Source of the DNA: Basidiobolus meristosporus CBS 931.73
Taxonomy: Eukaryota > Basidiobolomycota > Basidiobolomycetes > Basidiobolales > Basidiobolaceae
Assembly: GCA_002104905.1 (NCBI GenBank)
Contig: MCFE01000528.1
Location: 1 to 61,729, forward strand
Direction of reading: 5' to 3'
DNA: 61,729 nt
Shown here: positions 10,258 through 23,400 of the stretch, in pieces
Position numbering within the stretch: position 1 is the stretch's first letter
How the letters are laid out: each line of letters begins with the position of its first letter
Program-made: the position numbers and the translations under genes
Notes under the pieces: generated by a model
The model's database searches: none
Told to the model about the DNA's origin: nothing
Seen by the model: only the letters and a program-made list of their open reading frames with translations

Positions 10258-13200
10258 ATGTCAAGTTCGACTGTGAAGCACTCCAAGTCGAATCATGGGA
10301 ACCCTTTTACCAGCCATCGTTCAGATCTATACGATCGCCCACCTTCACCAACCCCCTCTGTGAATTCCTTATCAGAGAAACGCGTCAAGAAAAGTAGGGA
10401 TGATTCGTTGTTCTCGTTCTTTTTCGGTTCCCACCGATCTTCCTCCGTAGATGGTAATGCGCCCGAGACAAGGGCCCCGGATTTTCAAACCAGGCAACCA
10501 GACCCTCAGAGGGAGCACTCTTCTCCCAGCACTCCGGGTTCGAGTATTTACTCGTCGCCTTTGGAAGGCTCTTCCAAAAGATCCGTGTTTCGTAACTCGA
10601 GTATCACCCTATCGAGCCTTTCCCATTTTTCCGAGGCTTCCAACAAGACCAGCAAGATCAAAAAGAAACTATTCCCCTTCGGAAGAAAAAAAAGCAAGGA
10701 CTACGATGAGCACAGCGAAGGTATTACCGGTCCCCTCCTACGGTGCTTGTGCAAGCTTCTCACCTGTGTTCTGTTTTAGCAGGTGCCAGAAAGGAGGACA
10801 ATCCACTTGGGGCCTTCCATCAAAGAGACGACTCTACGGAGTACTTGACTCGTTTCGGCACCAAAAATCAACGGTCCAAAGATTATCTGAAAAACCAGCA
10901 GCATACCATGAATGCGGTATAACTTACTTCCTAGCGTCCGTTTTTTCGCGTTTGCCTAATGCGTTGAATATTTCTCTAGCTTGAGGGGATCCGTGGTGGT
11001 TTCGAGCGTAAGTGCTCTGTTAGTTTTGTCAAGTTGGTTTAGATGCTTACCCTGGGTCTTTGTTCCCTAGTTGATATGGACGGTATCATAAGCCCGGAAG
11101 CTTTAGCTCAATCGCAGAATGGATCCCATACAGCCTCTTTTGTGGAACCCCCCGAATCTGATAATGTAGAGACGACTTTTACTCCAGATCTTTCCAAACA
11201 AGCGGTAGCCTGGACGGCGCCACAGTCGTGGTCAGTGGTGCCAATAACATCCGAGCAGCTGGAGCCTTCTGATGACGAAGACTGTGACTACTCCCCAGAA
11301 AAAGTGGTGCAAAAGGAGAAGCCATCAGTGTCGACTGAGCAGGTAATACACAATCGAGCCGCCCGCAAGGATTTAAAGGATTTAATGTTGACCATTTGCG
11401 CTCAAACACTAGCTTTGTATACGGGTATTCCGAGAAGACAGCACCTTTGGAACGGTTACTGTACCAGTGCACATAACTACCGCTGAACTCTGTAGTATAC
11501 TCGCTAGAAAGTTCTTTCTACCGGACGCTTCTAGATACAACCTATATGTGCAACGTAATGGATTAGGTAGGATGCGGGGTTTATTTCCAGGTGCATTAGA
11601 CCAGACATACTGATGGAAGATATACAGTTAGAATTCTTGGTCCGCAGGAACGGCCTATTTACCATTTTAAACGATTGCTTGAGCAAATTGGATACACATC
11701 GGAAGATCAACTTAAAGACCAAGGGCGTGAGGATAACACCTATCTTTGCCGGTTCACCTTTGGCTTGGCCAGCATCCAAACCATCAATATGGTATACAAG
11801 TCATGTCTATAGTTGAAGATCTCCAGCGGTCTCATCGATTTTCTTGTAGGAGAAGGAAAGCGAGCTCGGGAGTTTCCAGCATGTTGACCTGCATGAGAGA
11901 AACCTTCAAACGATTCCCATTGTGCTGTTTCGTCACGCCCCCACCATCGAAACTCTAGATATCTCGAAGAACCTGATGCTGGATTTGCCCTTAGATTTCG
12001 TCCAACTTTGTACAAGCTTACGAGAGATCAATCTGAGCGGAAATGCTTACAAATACATTCCAAGCAGTGTTCGCCACACGCCAAAATTGCTTCGCCTGGA
12101 CCTGTCAAACAACCGAATCAAAGAGATCGAGTCGGCACAGCTACACCACGCTAAGGATCTGACTCACCTGAATTTCCTCAACAACCGGATCAACTCGGTT
12201 CCTCGCGAGTTTGTCGAGCTTACATCCCTTTCGAGTCTTAATCTGTCGAACAACAAGTTCATGAGGTTCCCCTCGGCGATATGCAATCTGATAAGCCTAA
12301 AGGTTCTTGATTTGTCGATCAACAAAATCCCAACCATACCCGATGAAATCGGGAATCTGGTGCAACTGGAGCGCTTGTGCCTCGCGTCGAACTGTATATC
12401 AGGCTCCCTTCCTAAAGCCATCGAGTCACTGGCAAGCTTGAGAGAGCTGGATATCAGACAGAACAAGATATCAGATCTAGACGCGTTAGGAGCCCTTCCG
12501 AAGCTTGAGAAACTCATGAGCGACTACAACTCACTATCCAACATCAATACTCGCTTTCAAACGTTGAAGAGCATCAATCTGTGCAAGAACCACCTTACAC
12601 TGTTTACTTTGTCCTGCGCGTCCAACTCCCTGGTTGACTTGAACCTTTCTTCTTGTAAGCTAGCTACGCTACCGACGGATTTGTTCGAGGGGTTAGCAAG
12701 CCTGGAGCGCTTGGTCATGGATAACAATCATTTCGTCTCCATTCCTTCGTCGGTGTGCTCGCTTTCAAAGTTGAGATATTTCAGCTGCGTCAACAACCAA
12801 CTGGCATCGTTACCTTTGGATCTGGCTCGACTTCAAGAGCTAGAGCTGATCGATGTCCACAACAACAATCTCAAGTCCCTCCCCGCGCAGATATGGTGGT
12901 GTTCGAAGTTGACCTCTCTAAATGTCAGCTCCAACATTCTTGAGGCTTTTCCACACCCCACATTGGCGCCAGACGCCAAGCTAGACTCGGATACGAGTAG
13001 CGAGCAAAACATTCAGAATGTTCCACCCCCATTGTCCCTATGCCTCCGTGATCTCTATTTGGGAGACAACCGGCTGACGGATGAGATCTTCCTTCCGATC
13101 AGCTTTTTAACGGAGCTACGTGTGCTGAATGTCTCTTTCAATGATATTTACGACATCCCGTCGAATTCGCTGTTTGATCTAGTGAACCTAGTGGAGCTGT

Positions 13201-15903
13201 ACATCTCTGGGAATCAACTGAGCTCACTGCCCATCGATGAGATCGAGCGTCTTCGTAATCTCCGAGTTTTCCACCTCAATGGCAACAAACTCCAGACACT
13301 CCCGGCCGAGCTTGGGAAAATACGTCATCTGCAGGTGCTGGACGTAGGTAGTAATAATTTGAAGTATAACATCACTAATTGGCCTTACGATTGGAACTGG
13401 TATGTTGTTCACATGGCATATTCGGTGTAGTGGTTGATCTTAACGCTCGTTTTCCCGTTCATCAGGAACTACAATTTGGAGCTGAAGTATCTCAATCTGT
13501 CGGGCAACAAACGGCTGGAGATCCGAAACAACCTTACGGAATTCGACCGGAACCGGGAGAGAAACCTCACTGATTTCAGTGCGCTTACGGACTTGCGCGT
13601 CTTGGGGCTGATGGATGTTACTTTGATGGTCGGCGTTCCGGAGGAGACCATCACTCGCCGCATCCGAACCTCCACGTCGGAGGCGAATCGTATGGGATAC
13701 GGGATGGCCGATAGCCTGGGCACTTGTGGTCGTTTGTGTGCGTGGGATCTGGCGGTTCCTAGATTCCGAGGCTCCGATAAGGAATGTTTATTTGGGCTAT
13801 TCGACGCAAGAAACATCCAAGATGGCGGGGACAAGTTCTCCCAGTATCTGAATGACTGGTTCGCGTTTCATCTTGACACGGAGTTGAAGAAGCTGCCCGG
13901 CAACGATATGGTGGAGAATGCGTTGCGTCGCACTTTCCTTAGTCTGGAGAAGGAGCTGGGGGCAATCGCAATCAGCGAGGGAAGAAGAGGGGGTGCCACA
14001 GCCGTGGTGGCATATATCAACGATCACACCTTGTACATGGCCAATGTTGGCGATACTCTTGCCGTGATATCCCGTGGGGGCAGAGCCCGACTCGTCTCGA
14101 TGAAACACATCCCTTGGAATCCCGACGAGATCGATCGTGTTCGTGACGCGGCAGGCTGTATATCCTCGGATGGACTGATCGGAGGGAAACTGAGTGTCTC
14201 GAGAGGGTTCGGTTTCTTCCCCTTCCTCCCCGCCATGAATGCCAACCCAACCATTGAAAAGATCGAATTGTCGGAACAAGACGAGTTCATCATCATGGCC
14301 AGCAAGGGGCTTTGGGATTACATGTCGTACCAAACGGCCGTTGATATCGCCCGTACATCTCGAAACGACCTCTTGGTTGCTGCCCAAAAACTTCGGGATT
14401 TCGCCATAGCATACGGGGCCAAAGTCAATATCGTAGTGATGGTGATCGGTGTGCGTGACCTGTTCAAGAAGAAATCGAAGCCCGGAAACCGGTACTACAA
14501 TCATACCACCGGTGGCGGTCTGTTCGGCTTCGCTGACAATGAAGAGGAGACCAACCAAGGGTTTAAGAAGAATAGACGTGGAAAGGAGGAGTTACCTGGG
14601 GACTCGGTGCGTGCAAATATTTGTTGTCTTCCCTGTCCTGAAACACCTGATACTAACATCCTTATTACAAATTTAGACCCTGGCGCGTTTAGGAAGGGAG
14701 GTCCAGCCACCAGTAGGTCAAGTGGCGCTTGTCTTCACTGACATCAAAAACTCCACCTTTTTATGGGAAACCATGCCTGAGGCCATGCAGTCGGCCATTG
14801 GAATGCACAATTTGATCATGAGAAGATTGCTACGGAACATTGGAGGGTATGAGGTGAAGACGGAGGGAGACGCTTTCATGGTGTCGTTCCCTACCGTAAC
14901 ATCAGCCCTGTTCTGGTGTCTCAATGTTCAGATACAACTGCTGCAGGCCGATTGGCCCCAAACCATATTGGAGTGTGAGGATGGAAGAGAGATCTTCGGA
15001 CCAGGGCTCACAAATGAACTACTGTATCGTGGGCTCTCCGTCAGAATGGGGATCCACTGGGGCTCACCGGTATGCGAGGCTGACCCGATCACCCAGCGTA
15101 TGGACTACTTCGGACCCATGGTCAACCGTGCTGCTCGTATTTGCAATTGCGCGGATGGAGGACAGATCTTCGTCAGTTCAGATGTGGTATCTGCCATCAA
15201 GGAGGTGATGGAGAAGGATGACACGTTTGAGGAGGAGCACGGTGAGGAACCTATGGACCCGGATGTAGCTAGTGATGAAATGGCTCTCCAGCGGCTGGGG
15301 ATCCTGATTGTGGAGGTTGGCGAGCAGAAGCTAAAGGGCCTGGAGAATCCGGAAGTGCTGTCCATGATTTTCCCCAAGATCCTAGCCGGGCGTATCGACT
15401 TTTGGAAGAAGTCGCAAAACCCCACTGTGCAGATCTACGAGCCGAATATCTCCCAGACCATCGACCCTGGTTTGGTACGCTCCTTGGGCTACATCTGTCT
15501 TCGTCTGGAGCGGATTGCGGCCGACAGCATGATCCTGTCTACCGGCAGGTCGTCAAGGCTGTATTATCTGAACGGCCTTCTGGCCTCGCACATCCAAGAC
15601 AATGCTGACGACCAGGAGCTCTTGAAGATCATGGAGAGTTTGATTACCCGAATCGAGAATGCTTACTCCTCCATATACCTTGAAAGAATCCGCCCGGTTG
15701 CCGCAATCATCGACGAAGTACTGGGAAGCCATGAGGAGCATCTAGACCAGTTGGATCTGGAGCAACTCAAGCTCATTCTTAGAACGTATCAATCATCCCT
15801 TCGTCCTTCGCCGACACCACTGATGATCAGGGAGTGTGCCACCGATGAAGAGATAACCTCACCCCCGCCAGCTACTCCGCCAGCTACTCAACCTCTCCAA
15901 TAA
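10258..15903 (+). CDS. CYR1: Fungal adenylate cyclase (RA-LRR-PP2C-cyclase), 9 exons
   Basis: Model: join(10258..10720, 10783..10916, 10980..11007, 11071..11342, 11413..11566, 11628..11791, 11850..13399, 13466..14606, 14677..15903), 1710 residues. It makes cAMP at the membrane downstream of Ras and G-alpha and drives PKA. Order of parts: a Ser-rich basic N-terminus; a G-alpha-contact-like motif WTAPQSWSVVP near residue 255; a Ras-association domain (about 300-405: CIRVFREDSTFGTVTV, YNLYVQRNG, RLLEQIGYTSED); about 20 leucine-rich repeats (about 420-950); a PP2C-like domain (about 1000-1250, NVGDTLAVISRGG); and a class III catalytic domain (about 1318-1500). The metal-binding aspartates are present in FTDIKNST and EGDAFMVSF, and the NRAAR motif that binds ATP is intact. 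The RA exons are out of frame with each other in genomic sequence but join cleanly after splicing. Confidence in exons 3-6 is somewhat lower. Confidence 0.95.
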
Positions 15904-17161
15904 CCAATCCCATCTCTGCTGTATTACTAGTCTCCTCAATGTGCTGAATCTCTTGTAGGCCAGAATCCTCGACCAAAGCACCCCGCCCTGCCCATAACCT
16001 CATGTATATTCCTCTTCCCGAAATTGTTCATTCATCATAAAGCTATTCCAAATCTATCCTAAGCGATCAATCCTGACCGTAAATTTAGCCGGTGCCTCAG
16101 ATGGGCCTTCATCGATTGATCGACTTAAATTACCACGGAGGGGATTTACCTTAATCAGCGAACTAAGCAACAGGTTTCTGCTCATCGAAGGGCAACTCGT
16201 AATCACCCACTTGTTGGTTCTTGCGACAGACGTACACCAACCATTGGCTTATCTGCGAACCCTTCTTCACACCAGAGCAGCTTTCAAACAAACCAGATCA
16301 TGCTCTGACCAAGGTGAGGGATATTCTTACGGTCAGAGCGGCCCTGGCTGAGGTCAGTGAGGACGCGACGTGGCTGAGGGCGAGGATCGCCTTGAATTGG
16401 CCAGGTTCATGAGCAATTTGCGCGAGGGATATTTCTGCGGCGCGGGGGGAATTACCAAACGGTCATTACCAAGTGACCGTCAGGTCGATTAAATCATTTC
16501 GACACCTGACCAATCCGGGAATTTGTCGGGTGATCCGCGGTCACACCAATTGGTGCTCGCGGAGGATCACAACAATGCTAGACTGTGAATCATTCCTGGT
16601 TAGCACGCGCCGGGCCAGGTAACTGTATCGAGGATTAGCTGGATGCGGGGTAGCGATGGTCGAGTTGGGTGGGTGGGGGACCATGGTTTCAGCAATGCCC
16701 TCGAATCTGATCCTAAATGCCGCCACCGTCGGGTAGTGACTAATGATAGAGGTGGGTCGTAATTAATTGAGAGTATTTTTTGAGCCGGTTTCAAATTCAT
16801 GTCAGCCTCGCCTATGAAATGCAGCCAGGTAAATTAACTGATGGTGGGCCCAAAAATATTCACCGAACTCTTCTGGCATTCCCTAAGTGATTCATTCCGC
16901 ACCACACCCTTGGCTGACCCACCCTTTCACGGCCCTCTCAGAGCCGTCCCTTGTCTGCTTCCGGCGGATATTTCATTAATTTGATTCCCTAAAATGTGAC
17001 GGATGGTGAAGATTGGACGACGCTTCTGGCTAGCCGGGTGCTCGCGCGTTCGGTCAAGCCCTATAAAGACCGCGGTTCCGTGGTATCTCCCTCACCATAT
17101 TCAGTCAACTATCCTCTAGAAGGTCCACTTACTGGTTAAGAATCCGTACAGCAATCCCGTC
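15904..17161. other. Long intergenic region and promoter of zinc-finger gene
   Basis: 1,258 bases without a supported gene. A clear TATA box (tataaag, 17062-17068) lies 94 bases before the zinc-finger start codon. The length and the GC-rich patches are consistent with a heavily regulated promoter, which is an inference. Short frames here show no family resemblance. Confidence 0.5.
17062..17068 (+). promoter_or_regulatory. TATA box of zinc-finger gene
   Basis: tataaag in the context ccctataaagacc, 94 bases upstream of the ATG at 17162. This matches a strong fungal TATA element. Confidence 0.6.
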
Positions 17162-17845
17162 ATGCAGAAATTTTGTAAAGAGCAGCAGTTCACCTTTCGT
17201 GTGTTCCCCCAGGTGCCACCATCCCAGGTGGCTGATAAACCCAGGGGCGCCGGCTCCTCGGTCCGTAAGCACATCTGTCACTTGTGTAGCAAGCGCTTCA
17301 ATAGGTCTGAGCATCTGAAGCGACACATTCGCACCCACACTGGGGAGAAGCCCTACCAATGCGGATTTCCCGATTGCCAGCGTAGCTTCTCTCGTTCCGA
17401 TGAGCTTGCGCGCCACACCCGGGTCCACGACAAATGCCCCACCCACAACAAACCACCCTCAATGATGAAGAGTCAACGTATCAGGATCTCCGACCCATAC
17501 CCACTCCGCATATCCTCCATGTTAACATCCAGCAGCTTCCATGCTCCATCTCGTAGACCATTCAATCCATTCCAGGATCAGCCCGCCGCACATTTCACAT
17601 TCCCCAGAAGGGCGTTCAGCATCGACGAGCCGAGTTGGTTGAACAGATGCGGAAGTACAACCACCGATAGTGAATCCTCCACCCCGGTCACCCCGGAGCT
17701 AAGGGGGTATGATCCCGTGCTGCTACCGCCGATCGGTTTCCCATCCGCACTTGGGGAGTTACTGAACTCCCCGTTCAACGCCACCTCATACGCCCCTCAG
17801 AAGAGCAGGTCTCTGATGAATATTCAGTCCATTCTGAACCATTAA
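17162..17845 (+). CDS. Two-finger C2H2 transcription factor, Mig1/CreA-like
   Basis: An intronless 227-residue protein. Two adjacent C2H2 fingers lie at residues about 39-92. Finger 1 is [23 protein letters not shown], written here as C-x2-C-x12-H-x3-H. After the TGEKPY linker, finger 2 (C-x4-C-x12-H-x3-H) carries [14 protein letters not shown]. The RSDEL recognition helix of finger 2 is that of Mig1/CreA-type factors, which bind GC-rich boxes. Finger 1 (RSEHLKRH) is closer to the Msn2/Usv1/Com2 group. The remaining about 135 residues are Ser/Pro-rich and probably disordered. It is likely a nuclear regulator of carbon or stress genes (inference). Orthology to a single named factor cannot be set from this sequence. 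Confidence 0.85.
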   Translation: MQKFCKEQQFTFRVFPQVPPSQVADKPRGAGSSVRKHICHLCSKRFNRSEHLKRHIRTHTGEKPYQCGFPDCQRSFSRSDELARHTRVHDKCPTHNKPPSMMKSQRIRISDPYPLRISSMLTSSSFHAPSRRPFNPFQDQPAAHFTFPRRAFSIDEPSWLNRCGSTTTDSESSTPVTPELRGYDPVLLPPIGFPSALGELLNSPFNATSYAPQKSRSLMNIQSILNH

Positions 17846-18199
17846 ACCTTCCGGTAGTTCCGGTAGTTCGACCCATCATATTCCCTTGATTTCCACCATG
17901 TCTCACCGTCCCTTGTTCCCCCTTTGACTGATTGTATTCTAGCACATCTACTTGGCTAATAAATCATTTGCCCTACCTACCTTCGAACCAGGCTGTTCCT
18001 AGTGGTTCGATACGGTATGGAATAGACCATCGTTAGCCTTTCCCGAGGTTGAGGAGGGGTTATGTGGCATTCCAAATGGCGAGTGATGAACTTTTATTAA
18101 TTATTCGCCACCCTCAAGCGGGCGGTGCTTAAACAAGTGCTTAAAAATCAAAATGATTGCGTTCGTATGGAGGGGGTGGGTAGTCTCGACCGTCGCTCT
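17846..18199. other. Intergenic, convergent 3' ends
   Basis: A 354-base spacer between the 3' ends of the zinc-finger gene and the small secreted protein gene. The aataaa at about 17959 fits the 3' end of the zinc-finger gene. Nothing else was seen. Confidence 0.4.
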
Positions 18200-18538
18200 C
18201 TACGAAAACTCCTGCATCTCCGGACCAAGCTGTTCCGTGCACACTGCCGCCACGATGCCGTGTCCGAAATGGTCGGCAACGCCAGTACATGGCACTTCCA
18301 ACGTGGTCGCCCTTTCTGATTGGGAATCTAATGAGGATTGAGACGGTCTGATCTGGGAGGGCGATGCTGGGGCCTTGGGGGCCGGACTGGTCCCCTCATA
18401 GACCGCTCTTTTCCCGAAGAATTCCTCCTCGTAAGACCAGGCCTCACTCTCCAGAATCTGAGGGCCTGAGGACTCGGGTACTGGCAAAGCGTAGGCGGCG
18501 CCCACGAGCAAAAGCAAGGATAGTGCGGTGGATCTCAT
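18200..18538 (-). CDS. Small secreted protein with dibasic processing site
   Basis: A 112-residue frame on the minus strand. The N-terminus is a textbook signal peptide (MRSTALSLLLLVGAAYALPVP), with likely signal-peptidase cleavage after the ALP/YAL region near residue 17-19. A Lys-Arg pair follows at about residues 43-44 (FFGKR|AVYEG), matching a Kex2 site. The region after it is Pro/Ser-rich. Two cysteines occur near the end (VPCTGV, AAVCTEQ). A TATA box lies 45 bases upstream (18583-18590). I recognise no family. It could be a propeptide-bearing secreted factor, wall protein or effector. The C-terminal third is the least certain, because an unseen intron could change it. Confidence 0.62.
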   Translation of the reverse strand: MRSTALSLLLLVGAAYALPVPESSGPQILESEAWSYEEEFFGKRAVYEGTSPAPKAPASPSQIRPSQSSLDSQSERATTLEVPCTGVADHFGHGIVAAVCTEQLGPEMQEFS

Positions 18539-19084
18539 CTTGATGCTAGTAAGCTGATTGATTTACGTGCAGTAAGTGGGGCTATATATAGGCATCCCCA
18601 ACCAACAGGGACATTGCACAAGCGACGGATTTAGTCCGACTATTGTTAGGACATTTCGAGACATGCTCTCCACAGATGCATCCACAGTACAATGGACCAG
18701 CATGGAAGTTGTAAGTATCGATTGTGCTCATATATACATCGTAGTCCAGAGCATCATGGGTTCAGAAGATGCATCTCCCGGACTACTCTATCGGTCAGAA
18801 CAAATCAAGCGAGAAGTAATGTTTCAACCAGATTTTCACTAGAGATAATACGAGAATAGTCACACAAAGACACACTATGAAAAGAAACACATCACTGAGT
18901 ACATTTCAATCGGAGGCATGGTTACTGGGGTGGAGAGAGAGGAGGGGAGGGGGCGAGAGTAATGTCGACGTTCCATAATGAATGTGGGAGGAAATAAACT
19001 CTGATTAGGCTTCTAATCCATGGGTAGTAAGGAAGAGTACGTGAGCTGGATGGTAGGTCAACTAAATTAACTTGGGGAGGGGAT
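18539..19084. other. Intergenic, secreted protein to Rab
   Basis: A 546-base spacer holding the promoter of the secreted-protein gene and the 3' flank of the Rab gene. Short frames are unsupported. Confidence 0.4.
18583..18590 (-). promoter_or_regulatory. TATA box of secreted-protein gene
   Basis: tatatata, about 45 bases upstream of the minus-strand ATG ending at 18536-18538. The spacing supports that start codon. Confidence 0.6.
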
Positions 19085-20160
<1,076 letters not shown>

Positions 20161-20451
20161 GGCGGTGTCTTGTAGAGAAGGGTTTATTAAGGCTGGCGAG
20201 GGGGGGGGAGAAGACTAAACTATGAGGGCTTACGAAGCTAACTAGGGTGGTGGGTAAGTTAAACTCGTTCAGAGGAAAACAGTTAAGAGATTTTCTGATC
20301 GTTGAGTCATGGCGCACACCCGCTGGATATTATGTGGAATCTCAGGGTGCGTGAGGTATTTGTGGAGATTGGTCAAATTGGGCGAATGGATCCCTCGATT
20401 CCTCCCCCGGGGTTCCGGAGGGGGTCGAATCTTTATTAACAATCCATGGCA
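20161..20451. other. Promoter of Rab gene and 3' flank of GCP gene
   Basis: A 291-base spacer. The GC-rich runs gggggggg near 20203 could be part of the Rab 5' UTR or promoter. The aataa-like signal on the minus strand (near 20433) fits the 3' end of the GCP gene. Confidence 0.35.
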
Positions 20452-23400
20452 TCACTCCCTCATGAATCGCTTGCTGAAGTCTAGTCTCAGGAGGAACTCC
20501 TGGATGTAGGTGACCCCGTCCTTTCTATCTACATACTCGTGGGACGAGATGGCCGCCGACGTCGGCTGCCCGCCCGATCTGGGGTGGGCGTACTCGAGAC
20601 GAACCAGCCCCGCGAAGAGCTTCTCCCTGGATCCCTTGAATTCCTCGTAGAGCGCCGAGATGGCCGAGGGGTCCTGCAGGTATTGGGCCAGCTCGAGGAT
20701 CAGCTCGAAGATCTCGGTGATCACGTTCATGACGAAGGCCTGGTTGGGGAGCAGGAAGCAGCGATGTAGGATTCGATCGAGGACCATGTCATGGTACTCC
20801 ATCAGGGAGCGCAGGTCCAGGATGTGAAGGGTCTCCGTGTCGTCCTCGTTGTCGTGGATGTAGCGCTCGTACTGTTTCTGGAAGTCGTTCTCCTCGACGA
20901 TCTTGCCGATCACGTCGGAGAAGTGTTCCCAGGTCACCCCCACCGCGTAGTCAAACACGTACCCGCGGACGGCGTTGATGAACTGGTGGATCTCGAAGCG
21001 GAACTTCCACAGGATCTGCGTGGATCCCGGCTCCTCGTGCTGCAGGCGGGTTTGCCGGAAGATGTGTCGGGACACCGTGTCCACGCGCAGTATCCGGAGC
21101 AGGAAGTTGAACACTTGGTTGTATTTGGTGATGGATGTCGGGGTGATGATCACGTCGAGGGGATGGGGCGCGTGGTATTTGACTCGGATGAAGTCCAACG
21201 CCTCGATGCCTACATTGAAAATGCTTAGTTGTGGAATACCACCAGGGAGCGACTTGGACAGACGTACCTTCCGCCTCGATCTGCGAGGTGTCGAATCCCG
21301 TGAAGTTGGTCAGGAACTCGAGCCGCTCGTCCAGGTCCTTGATTTCGTTGACTCGCGTGCTGTCCATGAACTCCAGCGGCAAGTCGTCCGAGATCGTCTC
21401 CAAGAGCGCAGCCTTGAGCGCCGAGTTCAGTTTCCGCCCACTCAAGGGCCAGCCAAAGTGCTTGTTGAACCCGATGGCCGACATTTTCGCCCTGTCGTCC
21501 AGCTGCTGCTCGTCGGTGAACTCGTCCAGGTTTGCATCGTCGTCGAACAACGCCTGCACAATCCCGTTCACGTAGAATCCATTGCCGAGAAGCAGATACT
21601 GTCTTAGCACGTTGAGATGTCCAGTCAGGTTCATCTCGTGGAAGAAGAACGACAGCACTGACGAGTTGATCAGCCTGCAGTGCCGCTTTAGCGTGTGCAC
21701 AACTGTTAGCTGGTTGATGATGCTTAGGGGTGGAATGTAGTCTTCGGTGGGGTCTTCGTCGTTGTGCTGAGCCAGGTTTTGGAGCAACTTCCCAAAGGCC
21801 CCGTCTTTCTGTGTCAGAAGCCCCGGGCGGAAGCTACCGAAAGCGGTGGGCCCGTTTTGCTGCGAGAGATCCTCCGATGTAAGCTGGAATGAGCCCCGGC
21901 TACAAGGGCCTTTCTCGAGAGAAACAGCGGATTCCCTTCCTGAGCTTTTGAGGGAGAGTGGCTCGTCACGTGCTGTGGCGCCGTCAGAGTCACTGGCTTC
22001 AGATAGTTCTTCCTTTCGCTCATGCAGCTCACTTACACTCAGCGTTGAGATGTGATCCACCATTCCACCCACCTCCTCGTTTTCCGGTAGGTCAGGGGTG
22101 CCAGTAGATTGGTTTACTTCGGACCGAAGCGTTTCCTTGGAAGGAGAGGGGTGGTTGTGGGCCGCAGATCTCTTATGAGTCTGACTGTCGGCGTATTGTT
22201 GCTGCTCGGCCAGGAAATCCTAGAGCATTGGATGCGGTTAATGGAATGCATCCCACCGAGTCGTAGAATGTATAGCTACCATGATGCTTTTGCGGTAAGC
22301 CTCCTTTTTGTCGGCGATTATTTTCAGACGGCGGGCCCGCTCCTCTCGCATGGCCTTCATGGCAGTCTCCGCCTAGGAAAGGTCATGAATGATCGCGTAC
22401 TGGCGGTCCGGGAGAAACGCATTACCTTCTGCTTTTTCTGGATCCGTATTTCGCGCGATTGATCGATCTCCTTCTGCAACAAAAGCTTCCTCTCGATCTC
22501 TCTCTGGGCGATCAAAGATACCATGACCCGCTTATGCTCCATCAACAGCTTCTGATGTCTAGAGTATGTCAGTACGCTCCGAAGGTTGGCGAAATAAAGT
22601 GACCGCCGCTTACTCTTCGATCTCTTTGATTTTGAATAGCCAGCGAAGTGAGATGCTGCAGTGGCTGAACTCCTCCAACCCCTCCTCGTGATACTCTCCA
22701 CTGTCGGTATAGAGCGGGTGCTTCTTCCGGCATTCGTTCAATAGCCTCAGCGATTTGCCGGCCTCCAGCACCTCCCTAGCCAAAGTCTTCGAAACAAACG
22801 AGGGTGGGGTACTCGCGTCACTAATCTAGATCCAGGGTGGGGATTAGTACGCGCAAGGCCGAAGATCCGGAAGATCCTATGCCACTCCACCTGATACCCA
22901 TCCTCCCAATAGCCATCGCCATTTCTTTCAAGGAAGCTCTGCTTCAGATCGGTGTTGACGATGAAGAACTCATGATACGGATCCACCACGTCCCAATTGG
23001 TTTGAGTCAGCAGATTGTCCCAGCTGGTCCTTGGGTTCTCTTGGCTGCTCTTGAAGATGTCTACCCTCAGCCACTTGTCGATGAGCTGGAAGTAGGGGGC
23101 CGAGCTTTCGGACAAGATGGACAGGGCCAAGGGCCTCAGGAGCGTACCTGTGGATGAATCCAGTTCATATGCTTTCTCGTATATGTGTGATAGAAGATGA
23201 CTCCCATGTGGAATGTAGAATCCGCTCGCCACCCACTCTTCGTATTGCCTTTCGGTCAGGGTGTCTGATTGCAAGTCGTCTTGCAAGTCCTAAGGGCAAC
23301 CGTTAGCATCAACGATCGATCCCGCGCAGAATTCGACCGACACTCACGCAGTAGCAGAGGTTGGCTAACCACTGAAGAACCCCGGAGAGGTCTTGAGTAA

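Noticed and set aside
13797-14558. A 253-codon antisense frame in the PP2C part of adenylate cyclase
   Set aside because: The sense strand has an unambiguous conserved domain; the antisense product has no recognisable feature.
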